Both the position numbers and the translations under genes were made by a program. This document shows, piece by piece, positions 7,336 to 17,100 of a DNA stretch of 64,000 bases. Under the pieces are notes generated by a model, which ran no database searches, was not told where the DNA came from, and worked only from the letters and a program-made list of their open reading frames with translations. The stretch lies in assembly GCA_903929035.1 (NCBI GenBank), contig CAIYTF010000127.1, positions 30,889 through 94,888 of the forward strand, read 5' to 3'. Source of the DNA: an uncultured Ignavibacteriales bacterium. GTDB lineage: Bacteria; Bacteroidota; Ignavibacteria; Ignavibacteriales; Ignavibacteriaceae. Within the stretch, counting starts at the first letter, position 1. Each line of letters starts with the position of its first letter.

Positions 7336-8391
7336 TTAATTTAATACCAATTGATTTACATAAGATACAGCTTCTTCGGCATTGGCTGCAAAGCCATCCG
7401 CGCCAACCAGCTTCCAAAGATTTGGTGCTATTTTGAATGGATAACCGCCTACAACTATTTTAACAGCCTTAGATACCGGATTGTTTCTAACTTGGATTAT
7501 GAGTTCTGTTACTGCTGAAATATTAAAAGTCATAGTTGCTGATATTGCCAGCACATCTGCTTGATAACTTTCAATTGTTTTAATAATACTCGAAACCGGC
7601 GAGTTTGCTCCAAGATAATAGGTGTTCCATCCATCCATCTCGAAAAAGTCTGCAATCATTCTTGCTCCTATTTCGTGAAGTTCGCCGTTAACACAAGTAA
7701 TCACTAAATTTTTGCCGACTTTTTTAGTGTTAAATAAGAAAGGGTAGAGCTGGGACATAATTACCTGCGTTGACGCGGTAATATAATGCTCCTGTGCTAC
7801 AGATATTTTATTTGTCTGCCAAAGCCTTCCAACTTCAAGCTGGGCAACTTGAAATACTTTCATATATATATCTTTGATTGATGTGCCGTTTTTGTAAGTC
7901 GTCATTATAGTATCCAGAGCTTTCCGGCGGTCTGCTTTTAGTAAGGCATCTAAGTATTCTCGCGCGATTATAGCGCAGCTGTCATTAATATCTATAAAGG
8001 ACTCGATCGATTGAACAGGTGCTTTAAAAGCAATTATTCCTTCGCTCATAAAATAGTCAATCATAGTATGCATTTCAGCGGGCAGATGTTCTTTTAATTT
8101 ACTATGAATCAGTTCAAGATTAATCAGCAGGCTTTTTTCAGGTATCCCGATTCCTGTCAGAAAGTTTTTTGCCCACCGCATATATTCAGTAAAAAGTTCA
8201 ATCTGTTCAGCGGCTATAGCTTCGGACAGGTATGCTAAATAATACTCGGTATCCTGCAGGTACAAATTAATTTCACGCCGCGTGTATTTTTCACGCAGTG
8301 CAGGTTGTATCTCGAATTGTTTATTCAGTATTTCAACAGATAAAGTCTTTGAAATATTCTTAATGTAGTCGGAAATAATGCCGGCTTCCAT
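7336..8391 (-). CDS. CarH-like B12-binding sensor protein (probable adenosylcobalamin photoreceptor)
   Basis: The N-terminal ~150 residues are helical and unassigned; there is no MerR DNA-binding domain. Residues 150-220 resemble the four-helix B12 cap domain (B12-binding 2). They carry the W-x9-E-H signature of CarH-type photoreceptors at W191, E201 and H202 (LWQTNKISVAQEHYIT). Residues 226-351 form the Rossmann-like B12-binding domain with ExHxxG at 237-242. H239 is the predicted lower axial ligand, and GGYP and VGADGFAANAEEAV lie downstream. In CarH the residue after the Trp is a histidine that binds cobalt after illumination; here it is Q192. It is the first gene of a four-gene operon with kinases, which suggests light or cobalamin signalling through phosphorylation. 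Confidence 0.85.
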   Translation of the reverse strand: MEAGIISDYIKNISKTLSVEILNKQFEIQPALREKYTRREINLYLQDTEYYLAYLSEAIAAEQIELFTEYMRWAKNFLTGIGIPEKSLLINLELIHSKLKEHLPAEMHTMIDYFMSEGIIAFKAPVQSIESFIDINDSCAIIAREYLDALLKADRRKALDTIMTTYKNGTSIKDIYMKVFQVAQLEVGRLWQTNKISVAQEHYITASTQVIMSQLYPFLFNTKKVGKNLVITCVNGELHEIGARMIADFFEMDGWNTYYLGANSPVSSIIKTIESYQADVLAISATMTFNISAVTELIIQVRNNPVSKAVKIVVGGYPFKIAPNLWKLVGADGFAANAEEAVSYVNQLVLN

Positions 8392-8493
8392 TTCGCACCT
8401 AATAGTTTAAATGGAATATTAATTTTTTGAATTTATTAAGCAAATCTACAATAAATTTTTAAACAGGCAATTCCATAAAACGGATCTTTTTTG

Positions 8494-8725
8494 GTAACTG
8501 ATATTATGTCCCAACGGGACTAAATTTGAATAACCGTGAGTAACAACTCACGGGAGAATGATAAAAAGCATCTATGTCCCCGAAGGGGGCAAATTCACGC
8601 GGCGTAGTTAGTTCGCCCCCTTCGGGGACGTTATTAGTTTGGGCTTACTTTTCCGTGAGTTAGCACTCACGGTTATTCAAATTTAGTCCCTTTGGGACAA
8701 ATTCAAGAACAGGCTGAGTAGTTAC
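8494..8725. mobile_element. Miniature palindromic element, second copy (232 bp), left end damaged
   Basis: The right end is the full GGCTGAGTAGTTAC (8712-8725). The left end keeps only GTAACT before joining the internal GATATTATGTCCC, as if the first ~36 bp had been deleted between two similar GTAACT/GTACT words. Internally it is almost identical to 63148-63414. It contains GTCCCAACGGGAC, TTTGAATAACCGTGAGT with its mirror ACTCACGGTTATTCAAA, and a central 15-bp inverted repeat GTCCCCGAAGGGGGC (8576-8590 and 8615-8629). No clean target duplication is visible. It lies between proC and the promoter region of the B12-sensor operon. Confidence 0.8.
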
Positions 8726-8745
8726 ACTTTTTTTATTGGTAAACC

Positions 8746-9546
8746 CTATGAATATAATTTTGCCGCTTTTTCAGCCGAGGTAACTATACCTTTGATAAGG
8801 GCAGAACTGAATCCGCTGTGCTCCATTTGATTTAAGCCGCTTATCGTGCATCCTCGGGGAGTGGTTACTTTGTCAACTTCATTCTCAGGGTGAAGATGAT
8901 TCGTTAAAAGGAGCGTAGCCGCACCTTTGGCTGTTTGTGCCGCCATTAAAAGCGCGTCATCCGCGTGGAAACCAATCTCGATTCCTCCTTGAGATGCGGC
9001 TCTGACAGCGCGAAGAAAGAACGCGATGCCGCAGGCACAAAGCGCGGTCGCGGGAATCATTAAATCTTCTGTTATTTCCACAGTTGAGCCTAACACGTCA
9101 AATATTTCTTTTGTCACGCTTAAAGTTTCTTTATCATCGGCAGTAATGCAGGTCATAGATTCCCTGATGGCAATCGCGGTGTTTGGCATAGCACGGGCAA
9201 CTTTTATTTCTCCCCCGACTATGCTTTTGATTGCTGAAATGGACGCACCCGATACAACTGAAATTAAAATATGACTCGATGAGAGTGCCGGTTTAATTTC
9301 GTTCAATAGCGTGTTCAACTGCTGCGGCTGAATAGCCAAAATAATAATACTGCTTGCTTTCACGGCTGCCGCGTTGTCATCGGTTACGTTATATCCTTTA
9401 TGAGAATATTCTGAGATGGGAGCGATGCTCCTTCGGGTAAGATATATATTCTCCGGTGCCGATAAATTTGAATTAATAATTCCTCCGGCGATTGCAAGCC
9501 CGATATTGCCTGCTCCAAGTATTGCAACTTTTTGATTATGTTTCAT
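8746..9546 (-). CDS. proC: Pyrroline-5-carboxylate reductase
   Basis: This 266-aa NAD(P)H-dependent enzyme reduces 1-pyrroline-5-carboxylate to proline, the last step of proline synthesis, in the cytoplasm. The N-terminus carries the Rossmann motif GAGNIGLAIAGG (residues 11-22). The C-terminal dimerisation domain has the family signature TPRGCTISGLNQME, close to the ProC consensus TPGGxTIxGL. The length is normal for the family. It is a single gene, divergent from the methyltransferase/reductase fusion on its right. The 3' end lies just beyond a miniature palindromic element. Confidence 0.93.
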   Translation of the reverse strand: MKHNQKVAILGAGNIGLAIAGGIINSNLSAPENIYLTRRSIAPISEYSHKGYNVTDDNAAAVKASSIIILAIQPQQLNTLLNEIKPALSSSHILISVVSGASISAIKSIVGGEIKVARAMPNTAIAIRESMTCITADDKETLSVTKEIFDVLGSTVEITEDLMIPATALCACGIAFFLRAVRAASQGGIEIGFHADDALLMAAQTAKGAATLLLTNHLHPENEVDKVTTPRGCTISGLNQMEHSGFSSALIKGIVTSAEKAAKLYS

Positions 9547-9687
9547 ATTATTATTATCCTGTAAATTATTTCTGCTACGCGCAAGATAAATAATAAAGTG
9601 TAAAATTGCTTGAATATTTTGACAGAAAGATTTTTTATATTATTTTTATTATTATTTTAGGATTATTAGGATAGCAGCTTAAAGAGT

Positions 9688-11517
9688 ATGAAATCATTTA
9701 GAGATAAATTGTCAAGCGAAATTGTTCTGTTTGACGGCGGAACCGGTACATTGCTTTATGACAAAGGAATATATATTAATCGGTGTTTTGATGAATTAAA
9801 CATTACCGCCCCTGAGTTAGTGACTGAAGTCCACAAGGAATACGTTACCGCGGGTGCCGATGTAATTGAAACAAACACGTATGGCGCAAACAAATTCAGG
9901 CTGACTCCTCACGGTTTAGACAATAAATTATTTGAAATTAATAAACGAGGAGCCGAGCTGGCGTGTGCCATCGCTAAAGATTTGGTTTATGTTGCAGGGT
10001 CGGTGGGCCCGCTGGGGATTCAAATTGAACCTTTAGGTAAAGTTTCATTCACGGAAGCTAAAGACGCTTTCAAAGAGCAAATAAAGGGTTTGATTGCAGG
10101 GGGAGTAGATTTAATCGTATTTGAAAGTTTTGTATCTATTCCTGAGCTTGAGCAGGCGATTATTGCTCTTAGAGAATTGTCTCCCGATATGCCCGTCATT
10201 GCACAAATAATGATAGGTGATGATTTGAATTTGGTGAATGGGGCTCCTCTATTATCATTTGTTGAAAATATTCAGCATTATAATGTAGATGCACTCGGTT
10301 TTAATTGTTCGGTAGGTCCAAAACTTATGTTAGATGCCCTCGAGATAATTAAACCGCATACATTAATTCCTATTTCGATTCAGCCGAATGCCGGCATACC
10401 GCAAAATGTTGGCGGCAGGAATATGTATATGGCATCTCCTGAATACCTTGCCGAATATGCAAAACGATTTATTCAATCAGGGGCTTCTATTGTTGGAGGG
10501 TGCTGCGGAACAAACGGCACACATATTAAAGCAATGCGCAGGGCAGTGCAGGCATTACAGCCGGCTAAGAGGATGGATATTCACGTTCGTGAGCTTAAAG
10601 TAGATTCTACTCCAAATGTTAAAGTCTATGAGAAAGAAGAGAAAAGCAGATTCTCTACTAAACTCGTTCGGAAAGAATTTGTAAAATTGGTCGAGCTGAC
10701 TTCGCCAAAGGGAGCCAATCCCACGCGTGAAATTGATAAAGCAAGGAAGCTGCACTATTTTGGCATTGACGCTATAAATATTCCAGATGGCCCGAGAGCT
10801 TCTGCAAGAATGTCAGCACTTGCTATGGCACTAATGATTCAACGAGATGTTGGAATTGAAACGGTTTTGCATTACGCTTGCAGAGATAGGAATGTCATAG
10901 GGATGCAGTCCGATTTGCTTGGCGCGTGGGCAATGGGAATTAGAAATGTACTCTCCATTACCGGAGATCCGCCCAAACTTGGTAATTATCCCGATGCAAC
11001 CGCGGTCTTTGATATTGATGCCATAGGGTTAACAAATCTAATTATGCGCCTTAACCACGGGTTGGATTTAACAGGTAATCCCATCGGAGAACCAAGCGGA
11101 TTTTGTGTAGGCGTGGGAGTGAACCCGGGAGCTATCAACTTGGATGAAGAACTTAGAAGATTAGATTATAAAATCGAAGCAGGTGCAGAATACGTTATTA
11201 CACAGCCGGTCTTTGATATAAAAATATTCGAGCAATTTCTTAAAAGAATCGAGCATATTAAAATTCCGTTGATTTGCGGAATTTGGCCGCTTGTTTCGTA
11301 TAGAAACGCTCAGTTTATGAATAACGAAGTGCCGGGTGCTTCGGTTCCCAATGACATTATGGAAAGAATGAGAAAAACTGAGACTAAGGAAGCGGCTTTT
11401 GATGAAGGTGTTGATATCGCGAAAGAAACATTGGCAAGAGTTCGCGGCAAAATAGCAGGAGTCCAACTTTCCGCGCCGCTTGGCAGAATTGACGCGGTTA
11501 TGAAGATTTTGGGATAA
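9688..11517 (+). CDS. Bifunctional homocysteine S-methyltransferase / methylenetetrahydrofolate reductase
   Basis: Residues 1-290 form a homocysteine S-methyltransferase domain. It starts at FDGGTGTLLYD and has the three zinc-binding cysteines C207 (GFNCSVGP) and C272/C273 (GGCCGT). Residues 320-609 form a MetF-type FAD reductase domain, with HYACRDRN, LLGAWAMGIRNVLSITGDPP and the TQPVFD motif. This fusion (YitJ-like in Bacillus) would link 5-methyltetrahydrofolate formation to methionine regeneration. In fused proteins of this kind the methyl donor is not settled. It is cytoplasmic and monocistronic, with no visible SAM riboswitch in the short 5' region. Confidence 0.9.
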   Translation: MKSFRDKLSSEIVLFDGGTGTLLYDKGIYINRCFDELNITAPELVTEVHKEYVTAGADVIETNTYGANKFRLTPHGLDNKLFEINKRGAELACAIAKDLVYVAGSVGPLGIQIEPLGKVSFTEAKDAFKEQIKGLIAGGVDLIVFESFVSIPELEQAIIALRELSPDMPVIAQIMIGDDLNLVNGAPLLSFVENIQHYNVDALGFNCSVGPKLMLDALEIIKPHTLIPISIQPNAGIPQNVGGRNMYMASPEYLAEYAKRFIQSGASIVGGCCGTNGTHIKAMRRAVQALQPAKRMDIHVRELKVDSTPNVKVYEKEEKSRFSTKLVRKEFVKLVELTSPKGANPTREIDKARKLHYFGIDAINIPDGPRASARMSALAMALMIQRDVGIETVLHYACRDRNVIGMQSDLLGAWAMGIRNVLSITGDPPKLGNYPDATAVFDIDAIGLTNLIMRLNHGLDLTGNPIGEPSGFCVGVGVNPGAINLDEELRRLDYKIEAGAEYVITQPVFDIKIFEQFLKRIEHIKIPLICGIWPLVSYRNAQFMNNEVPGASVPNDIMERMRKTETKEAAFDEGVDIAKETLARVRGKIAGVQLSAPLGRIDAVMKILG

Positions 11518-11699
11518 AGCAAAAGTCCGGCGAATTGTACGATTTGCCGCGGCAAAGGATTTATGAGTTCACTCTACAAAAAAATATGTTTGATGAAAAT
11601 ATGTTGTGTTTATTATGCAAAGTCAAACATACGATAAAGTGTTTTGGTTGTTTGTGTAGATTGGACTCATCTGCTTTGACCTGCACAAACCGTTATAGA

Positions 11700-12977
11700 T
11701 CAGGTTTTTTCTTCTTTCGCGTCAATACCGAATAAATCGCGAATGATCGCGATTTTCGCGATGGTTTTCTCGGAATCCATTCCAAAATCTGCTGTTTTTC
11801 TCAATTCCATAGTGGGATGATGCAGTATCTTGTTAATAATTCGTTTAGTAACAATTTCAAGTTTTTCTCTATCGGTTTCGTTAAACCTGTTAATTTGCGA
11901 TTTAACTTCCTCGGCACGAATATCTTCAAAATAATCACGCAGTGATTTGATGGTTGGCGCGATTTCAAGCGAATTAAACCAGCTAAAGAATGCGACCAAC
12001 TCCTCTATGATTATTGCCTGTACTTTTGGAATTTCGTCTTTTCGTTTCTTAATATTTTGTTCAACAATGATATTTAGTGAATCAATGTCGTGATAAAATA
12101 TATTCTCAAATTTGCGGGCATCAGGGCTGATATCACGGGGGATAGCAATATCCATTAGTATAGTCGGCGACCCGCCGCGTTTTTTGCTTAATGCCGCCAA
12201 ATCATCTTTGGTGATGATGAGGTCGGAAGAGGATGTCGCGGAAATAATAATATCATAGTCTTTCAATGATTCTTTAAAAGAACTGAACGGTACAATTCCC
12301 GTATGCAATTCTTCGGCAATTTTTTCTGCTTTTTCAAAAGTCCGGTTCGTTAGTGTAAGTTTGCCAATGCCTTTATCTTTTAAATGGCGTGCTGCAATTT
12401 CACCTGTCTCACCAAGCCCAATAACCAAAGCAGACTTTTTATTCAGTCCTGAAAATATTTTTTCAATCAACTGAACGGCGGCATAACTGACAGTTATGGC
12501 TCCATCGCTTATTGTTGTTTCTGTTTTCGAGCGTTTGCCGACTCGAACCGCCGCATCAAACAACCGTTTCAATAGAAATCCTACTGCACCCTGTTCTTCA
12601 GCAATTAAAAAAGATTCTTTGACTTGTCCCAAAATCTGATTGTCGCCAATAAATAGAGAATCAATTCCCGCCGCGACTCGAAATATATGGTTCACAGCTG
12701 AGCAAGAAAAGAATTTGTGAAAATGTGTGCTATTTATTTCACCAACGGGCTTCTTTTCAATCAGAAAATTTTCTATATGCTCGTAAGTTAATTCATTATT
12801 TTTAGGGATACCGTAAATTTCAGTTCGGTTGCATGTTGATATGATAAATCCTTCATTGAAGTATGAAGCCTTCAATTCAATAAGCATATTCTTTATCTCA
12901 TCTTGTCTGAGATGCAAAGCCTCACGCAGTTCAACCGGAGCAGTGTGATGGTTTACAGAAATACCAATAATATTCAT
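11700..12977 (-). CDS. hemA: Glutamyl-tRNA reductase
   Basis: This 425-aa enzyme reduces the glutamate on tRNA-Glu to glutamate-1-semialdehyde with NADPH, the first step of C5-pathway tetrapyrrole synthesis. The catalytic cysteine is C49 in FIISTCNRTEIYG. Other family segments are the dinucleotide-binding region SALVIGLGETGEIAARHL, the GLDSLFIGDNQILGQVK-like stretch (here AGIDSLFIGDNQILGQ) and a helical C-terminal dimerisation domain. It is 11 nt downstream of the ccsA/hemX-like gene and co-directional with it, a common pairing. The next heme gene seen, hemC, is far away at the left edge. Confidence 0.95.
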   Translation of the reverse strand: MNIIGISVNHHTAPVELREALHLRQDEIKNMLIELKASYFNEGFIISTCNRTEIYGIPKNNELTYEHIENFLIEKKPVGEINSTHFHKFFSCSAVNHIFRVAAGIDSLFIGDNQILGQVKESFLIAEEQGAVGFLLKRLFDAAVRVGKRSKTETTISDGAITVSYAAVQLIEKIFSGLNKKSALVIGLGETGEIAARHLKDKGIGKLTLTNRTFEKAEKIAEELHTGIVPFSSFKESLKDYDIIISATSSSDLIITKDDLAALSKKRGGSPTILMDIAIPRDISPDARKFENIFYHDIDSLNIIVEQNIKKRKDEIPKVQAIIIEELVAFFSWFNSLEIAPTIKSLRDYFEDIRAEEVKSQINRFNETDREKLEIVTKRIINKILHHPTMELRKTADFGMDSEKTIAKIAIIRDLFGIDAKEEKT

Positions 12978-12988
12978 TTATTCAAACT

Positions 12989-13828
12989 CTACTGCAAAGT
13001 TCCGGTAAAAGAAGAGTGAAAACTTTTATAGATAAAATTAGTTACTATTGTTGAAGAAATAGCGATAAGAAATCCCGCGATAGAAAGCGTGACAACTTTT
13101 TTCCCCTGCCATTTACCCGATATTTTGGATACAATTCCAAACCCGTAAAGCAGCCACACCAATCCGGTGCCAATTAATTTTGGGTCGGAATATGAAAATT
13201 TAAGGGCGGGAACTTGCGGAAGCCAAACCATACCAACAGCTACGGCAATGGTTAGCATTATAAAGCCAATGATGGCTGAGAAAAAACTTAGCTTTTCCAA
13301 AATTTCTAGATTTGGAAGTCGCCTGAATACCAAACCGAATTTGTTATGTTTTAATTCGTCATAGAGACGCAGATATAAAAATCCATATACCGCGGAAATC
13401 GTAATACCTGCATAACCAAGCAGTGCTGAAAACACGTGAAACCCGAGATAGGCACTTTTAAAAAGATCGTTAAAACTTTGTTCCCGAATAAATATGCTTG
13501 AAATTATTTGGAACAACAAAGAAAGAACTATAATAAATAATCCGGTACCGCGAATATCAGTTGCAAGCTCCAGAATAAAATACGAAAAAGTGATAGTGAA
13601 GGCGATGACTGTGAATATTTCAAAAACATTTGTAATCGGCGGATGATGAAATTCAATTGTTCTAACGATCAAATAGATCGCGTGAATCAGAAGCGCGAGG
13701 AACAAGAATATCCTCTTAAAATTGTCAAAATTCTTGAAATCCTTGAAAAAATCCAACAGATATACGCCGAAGCTCAAAGCATAGAGGAACGGGAGGAGTA
13801 AGTTGAGTATATTTACTGATTCTTGCAT
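12989..13828 (-). CDS. CcsA/HemX-type cytochrome c assembly membrane protein
   Basis: This 279-aa protein has about eight predicted membrane helices and the layout of the CcsA/CcmC/HemX superfamily. The tryptophan-rich WGxxWxWD heme-handling motif of true CcsA is not present. At that position I read KFSYSDPKLIGTGLVWLL, which keeps only the DPK part. That, and the position directly upstream of hemA, favours the HemX branch, which influences glutamyl-tRNA reductase levels or heme handling. An outright heme-export role cannot be shown from sequence. It probably forms an operon with hemA. Confidence 0.82.
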   Translation of the reverse strand: MQESVNILNLLLPFLYALSFGVYLLDFFKDFKNFDNFKRIFLFLALLIHAIYLIVRTIEFHHPPITNVFEIFTVIAFTITFSYFILELATDIRGTGLFIIVLSLLFQIISSIFIREQSFNDLFKSAYLGFHVFSALLGYAGITISAVYGFLYLRLYDELKHNKFGLVFRRLPNLEILEKLSFFSAIIGFIMLTIAVAVGMVWLPQVPALKFSYSDPKLIGTGLVWLLYGFGIVSKISGKWQGKKVVTLSIAGFLIAISSTIVTNFIYKSFHSSFTGTLQ

Positions 13829-13913
13829 AAGTTATTTTATAATATCTTAAAAATTTGTCCTAAAATAGCAAAAGTGAGCGGAGATAACAATACCAAAATG
13901 GACCTGTTTAAAA

Positions 13914-13950
13914 AGAAAAATGGTAACTCGTTATTTTACAACGAATTACC
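13914..13950 (-). terminator. Rho-independent terminator of the tRNA-Ser transcript
   Basis: On the minus strand GGTAATTCGTT (complement of 13940-13950) pairs with AACGAGTTACC (complement of 13922-13932) with one mismatch, followed by ATTTTTCTTTTT. It lies 12 nt after the tRNA. Confidence 0.65.
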
Positions 13951-13961
13951 AAAATTTTCTG

Positions 13962-14051
13962 CGGAGGGACCGGGATTCGAACCCGGGGTAGAGTTTTACA
14001 CCCTACGACGGTTTAGCAAACCGTTGGTTTCAGCCACTCACCCATCCCTCC
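13962..14051 (-). tRNA. tRNA-Ser (anticodon GCU)
   Basis: On the minus strand the 90-nt gene begins GGAGGGATGGGTGAGTGGC, and its acceptor stem GGAGGGA pairs with TCCCTCC. The discriminator base is G; CCA is not encoded. The anticodon arm reads GGTTTGCTAAACC, giving anticodon GCT, which reads AGC and AGU serine codons. A long variable arm (GTCGTAGGGTGTAAAACTCTAC region) and the T arm CCCGGGTTCGAATCCCGG confirm a class II serine tRNA. Confidence 0.97.
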
Positions 14052-14124
14052 GGATGAATTCTGAAATTTTATTTATCTTTTAAATTTACAAGTTTTCCAA
14101 TCAATTTCAAAATAGAATTTAGAA

Positions 14125-17100
14125 TTATTGAATTGATATTCTCACATCTAAACCGGCTTCATTTGTTGTTGTAGGCGGAACGCGTGCCGCGCCTTCAGGT
14201 GTTGTCTTAGACCTCTTGTAAAACACTGATAACGTAACCCTTGAACTTATAACATACTTGATTCTTGGCTCCAATGATATACGTGTAGTTCCGTTTTGTG
14301 GTGTGCCATTTTCGTTGAATTGAGCGAGATCATAAAGAATATTGGAGCTCTTTGCTGTTGAATATGAAAAAGAAAACTCAATGTCATTTTTTAATGAAAT
14401 TCCAAAGAGCGGTATCTCGAATCCCGACTTTGAGTAGTTAAATGATATACCGATTTCCTTAGAAAAATCTTCAGTTATATTTTTTGTAGTTGCTCCAAGA
14501 TCATATCCTGAACGAGTTGAATATTTAATGTTGCCGGTCATATTTCCACTCCATAAATCATTAAATGTCATATTCAATCCTACTAATGGCTGGAAGCCCA
14601 TTGTAATTTTTTGTGACTGTACAACTTGATTTCCTGTCTGGTCTATCTTCCATCCTTCCGTGTATTCAGAAGTATATGAATGGTCTATACTAACCCGCTT
14701 AGTAAAACTTCGGAACAAGATTAGCTTCTCAAGTCCATCCCACGTGATACGCCAATTTGGGCGAGGAATAAAATTAGTAAAGTTTTTCATAAATCCAATT
14801 TTCCCCAAAAGCGGGAGTGTTTCAAATCCTTGTAAAAATGCATTAGATAAGGCAGCCTGGTCTTGCGTTCCTTGGGCATATATTTCGTGTACCCGTTTGA
14901 CTCCGCTCTTCAAGAAAGAAAGGAAAAACACCGGTGGCAGCGTAAGAAACGATCTGTTAATAGAACCAGTCGAAGTAACATTTGTAACTGTAACGTGTCC
15001 CAAAGAATCGGACAATAATGATGTAGATTTGGAAACAGACCATCCAAGTTTCCAAGTGAAATCTATCTTCGCGCCTTCCCATAAAGGTTTGGAGGTTCTT
15101 AGATCAATACTGTTACGCTGAGAAAAATTATCTGTCAGGTTGGCTTTTTTTGCTCTCAACCCGACATCGCTGCTCAATCCAATCATATATAAACGCGATG
15201 GACCTTCTTCAGAGTTGTACTTTATTCCCCAGAAATTCTTTAAACCGTTTCCCGTTCCGCGAATACCTGAGGAACCTAACGTGTTATCATTAGAGAAATT
15301 TATCGCGATACTTTCATAATCAGCTATTAAAATCCTGCCTAATATTTTCAGTGCTAAAAGTCCTTGTTTATAAATTGGACTTTTCGGTTTGACTTGAATT
15401 GAATCTTTTTTTGCCGCGAGAGAATCTTTTTTCAATACGAGAGAATCACTTTTATATGAAACCGAATCTTTTTTTACAAAATTTGAATCAATAACAGGAC
15501 GGACTGGCTGTGTACCAACTGTTGCTGATGGATTTTGCATACCCTGTACTTGTCCTGCGGCGGGGGTTTGAGATTGTTCAGTCAATGGATTTTGCCATTC
15601 GCCGGGACGCGGTAAGCCATTTTGCCTTCCTTTTACTTCTCCAAAATCTCTTCCCCGTTCAGGAACTTGCTGTTGCGGTGTATTTGGCTGCTGAGCTGCA
15701 TTCGGATCATCTTGAAAAAGCGGATCAAGCAAACTTTTCCATCTTAATGTAAGCCCTAAAGATGTCCTGTTATTATAACCAACAGACCTGCCTAATTCCT
15801 CTTGCCTGACATCATTGGACCATTGATAACGGACATTATATCCGGCGGTAAGAGTAAGATATTTGCCTAAATCCCAAATATTCGGTAGTCTGGGCGATGT
15901 TTTTATATCTATACTTTGGCTATACTGGAAATCTTTACCGAAAAAAGCACTGGTAAATATGTCGCGCCAAATCCTGCTTTCCGGACGCTGCTGTGAGAAA
16001 GCATCTGTTTCAAGATAGCTTAAAGAACTTGCTGCATCAAATGAATAAGTTGTACTAACATTAAAAAATCCATTTTCTGTCATTTTCCAGTTAGATGACA
16101 ATCCTCGAGTAGTGGCAAAATCCCTGGCTATAATTTCATTAGCTATGCTGGTGCCGATTGTTCTGTTTGTATTAAAAGACCGTGAACGTTTTGCAGTAAT
16201 ATTGTATGATATTGATTGCGGCAAATAATATACACGTGCAGTTCTATAATCGTTGAAATATCCAAATAAACCGCCTATATAAGGCAGTCCCGCGGGATAA
16301 AAAGAATAGTCCGGACTTATATTTAGCGTGTAGTTCATATTGGCATTCCAAAGCCAGCTTCGGCTATCCAAGACTGTTGCATTTCTCGAAAAAGTTTTGT
16401 TATAATTAAATCCGAATGAAAGACTGTTCCAAGTATCGCGAATCAACCAATAGTTGCTCGGCAATTTTAATTTTATATTAGCCACCGTCCACGTTTCCGA
16501 AACATTAAGGTTTTGCGCATCGGTTTCTATATGATTGGCTAAGTTAACAGCCTCTTGCCGGGTTAGATTTGTGTCTTTAAGCAGCTTATCCATTGCCAAT
16601 TTTTTTGCTTCCGAAACTTTGATATCTGTTCCTGCCAGATAAAGTGGTTTTCCTATACTTTCAGACCGTGAATAATTAACTTTCAAATTATTATCTTGTC
16701 CTCCTAACGGAATTATTTTCAACACATCCACGTCAGCTGAAAAGCCCCAAGCCATTTGATCCATTTTTGACCCAAATCGATCAGAAAGACGGTGGAAATA
16801 TGGGTCAGTATGACTAACATTCACGTTAAGCGAAATAACATCTGCTAATTTAAGTGATGCGGAGGCAGTGTAGGCAATGCCTTTGGTATTATCGGCACCA
16901 ATAACACGGAGTTCATCTACCCAAATATCGCCGGAGACCGGTTCATTTAGTGCAAGATTGCTGTTTTGCCTGTGCTTAATCCCAAATGAAAGAAACTTAA
17001 TCGCTGTCAAAGTCGGATTTCCGCGAACTACATAATAGTGACCGGGTTTACCCGGAACACTTACTTTATAATCCATATTTACAGAATCTCTTATCTGCTT

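Noticed and set aside
8486..8733. Possible target duplication (CTTTTTT) around the element at 8494-8725
   Set aside because: Only a T-rich match with unequal ends, and the left end of the element is damaged; cannot be told from chance.
9547..9687. SAM or cobalamin riboswitch upstream of the homocysteine methyltransferase/reductase fusion
   Set aside because: The 141-base AT-rich gap shows none of the conserved stems or boxes of either riboswitch.
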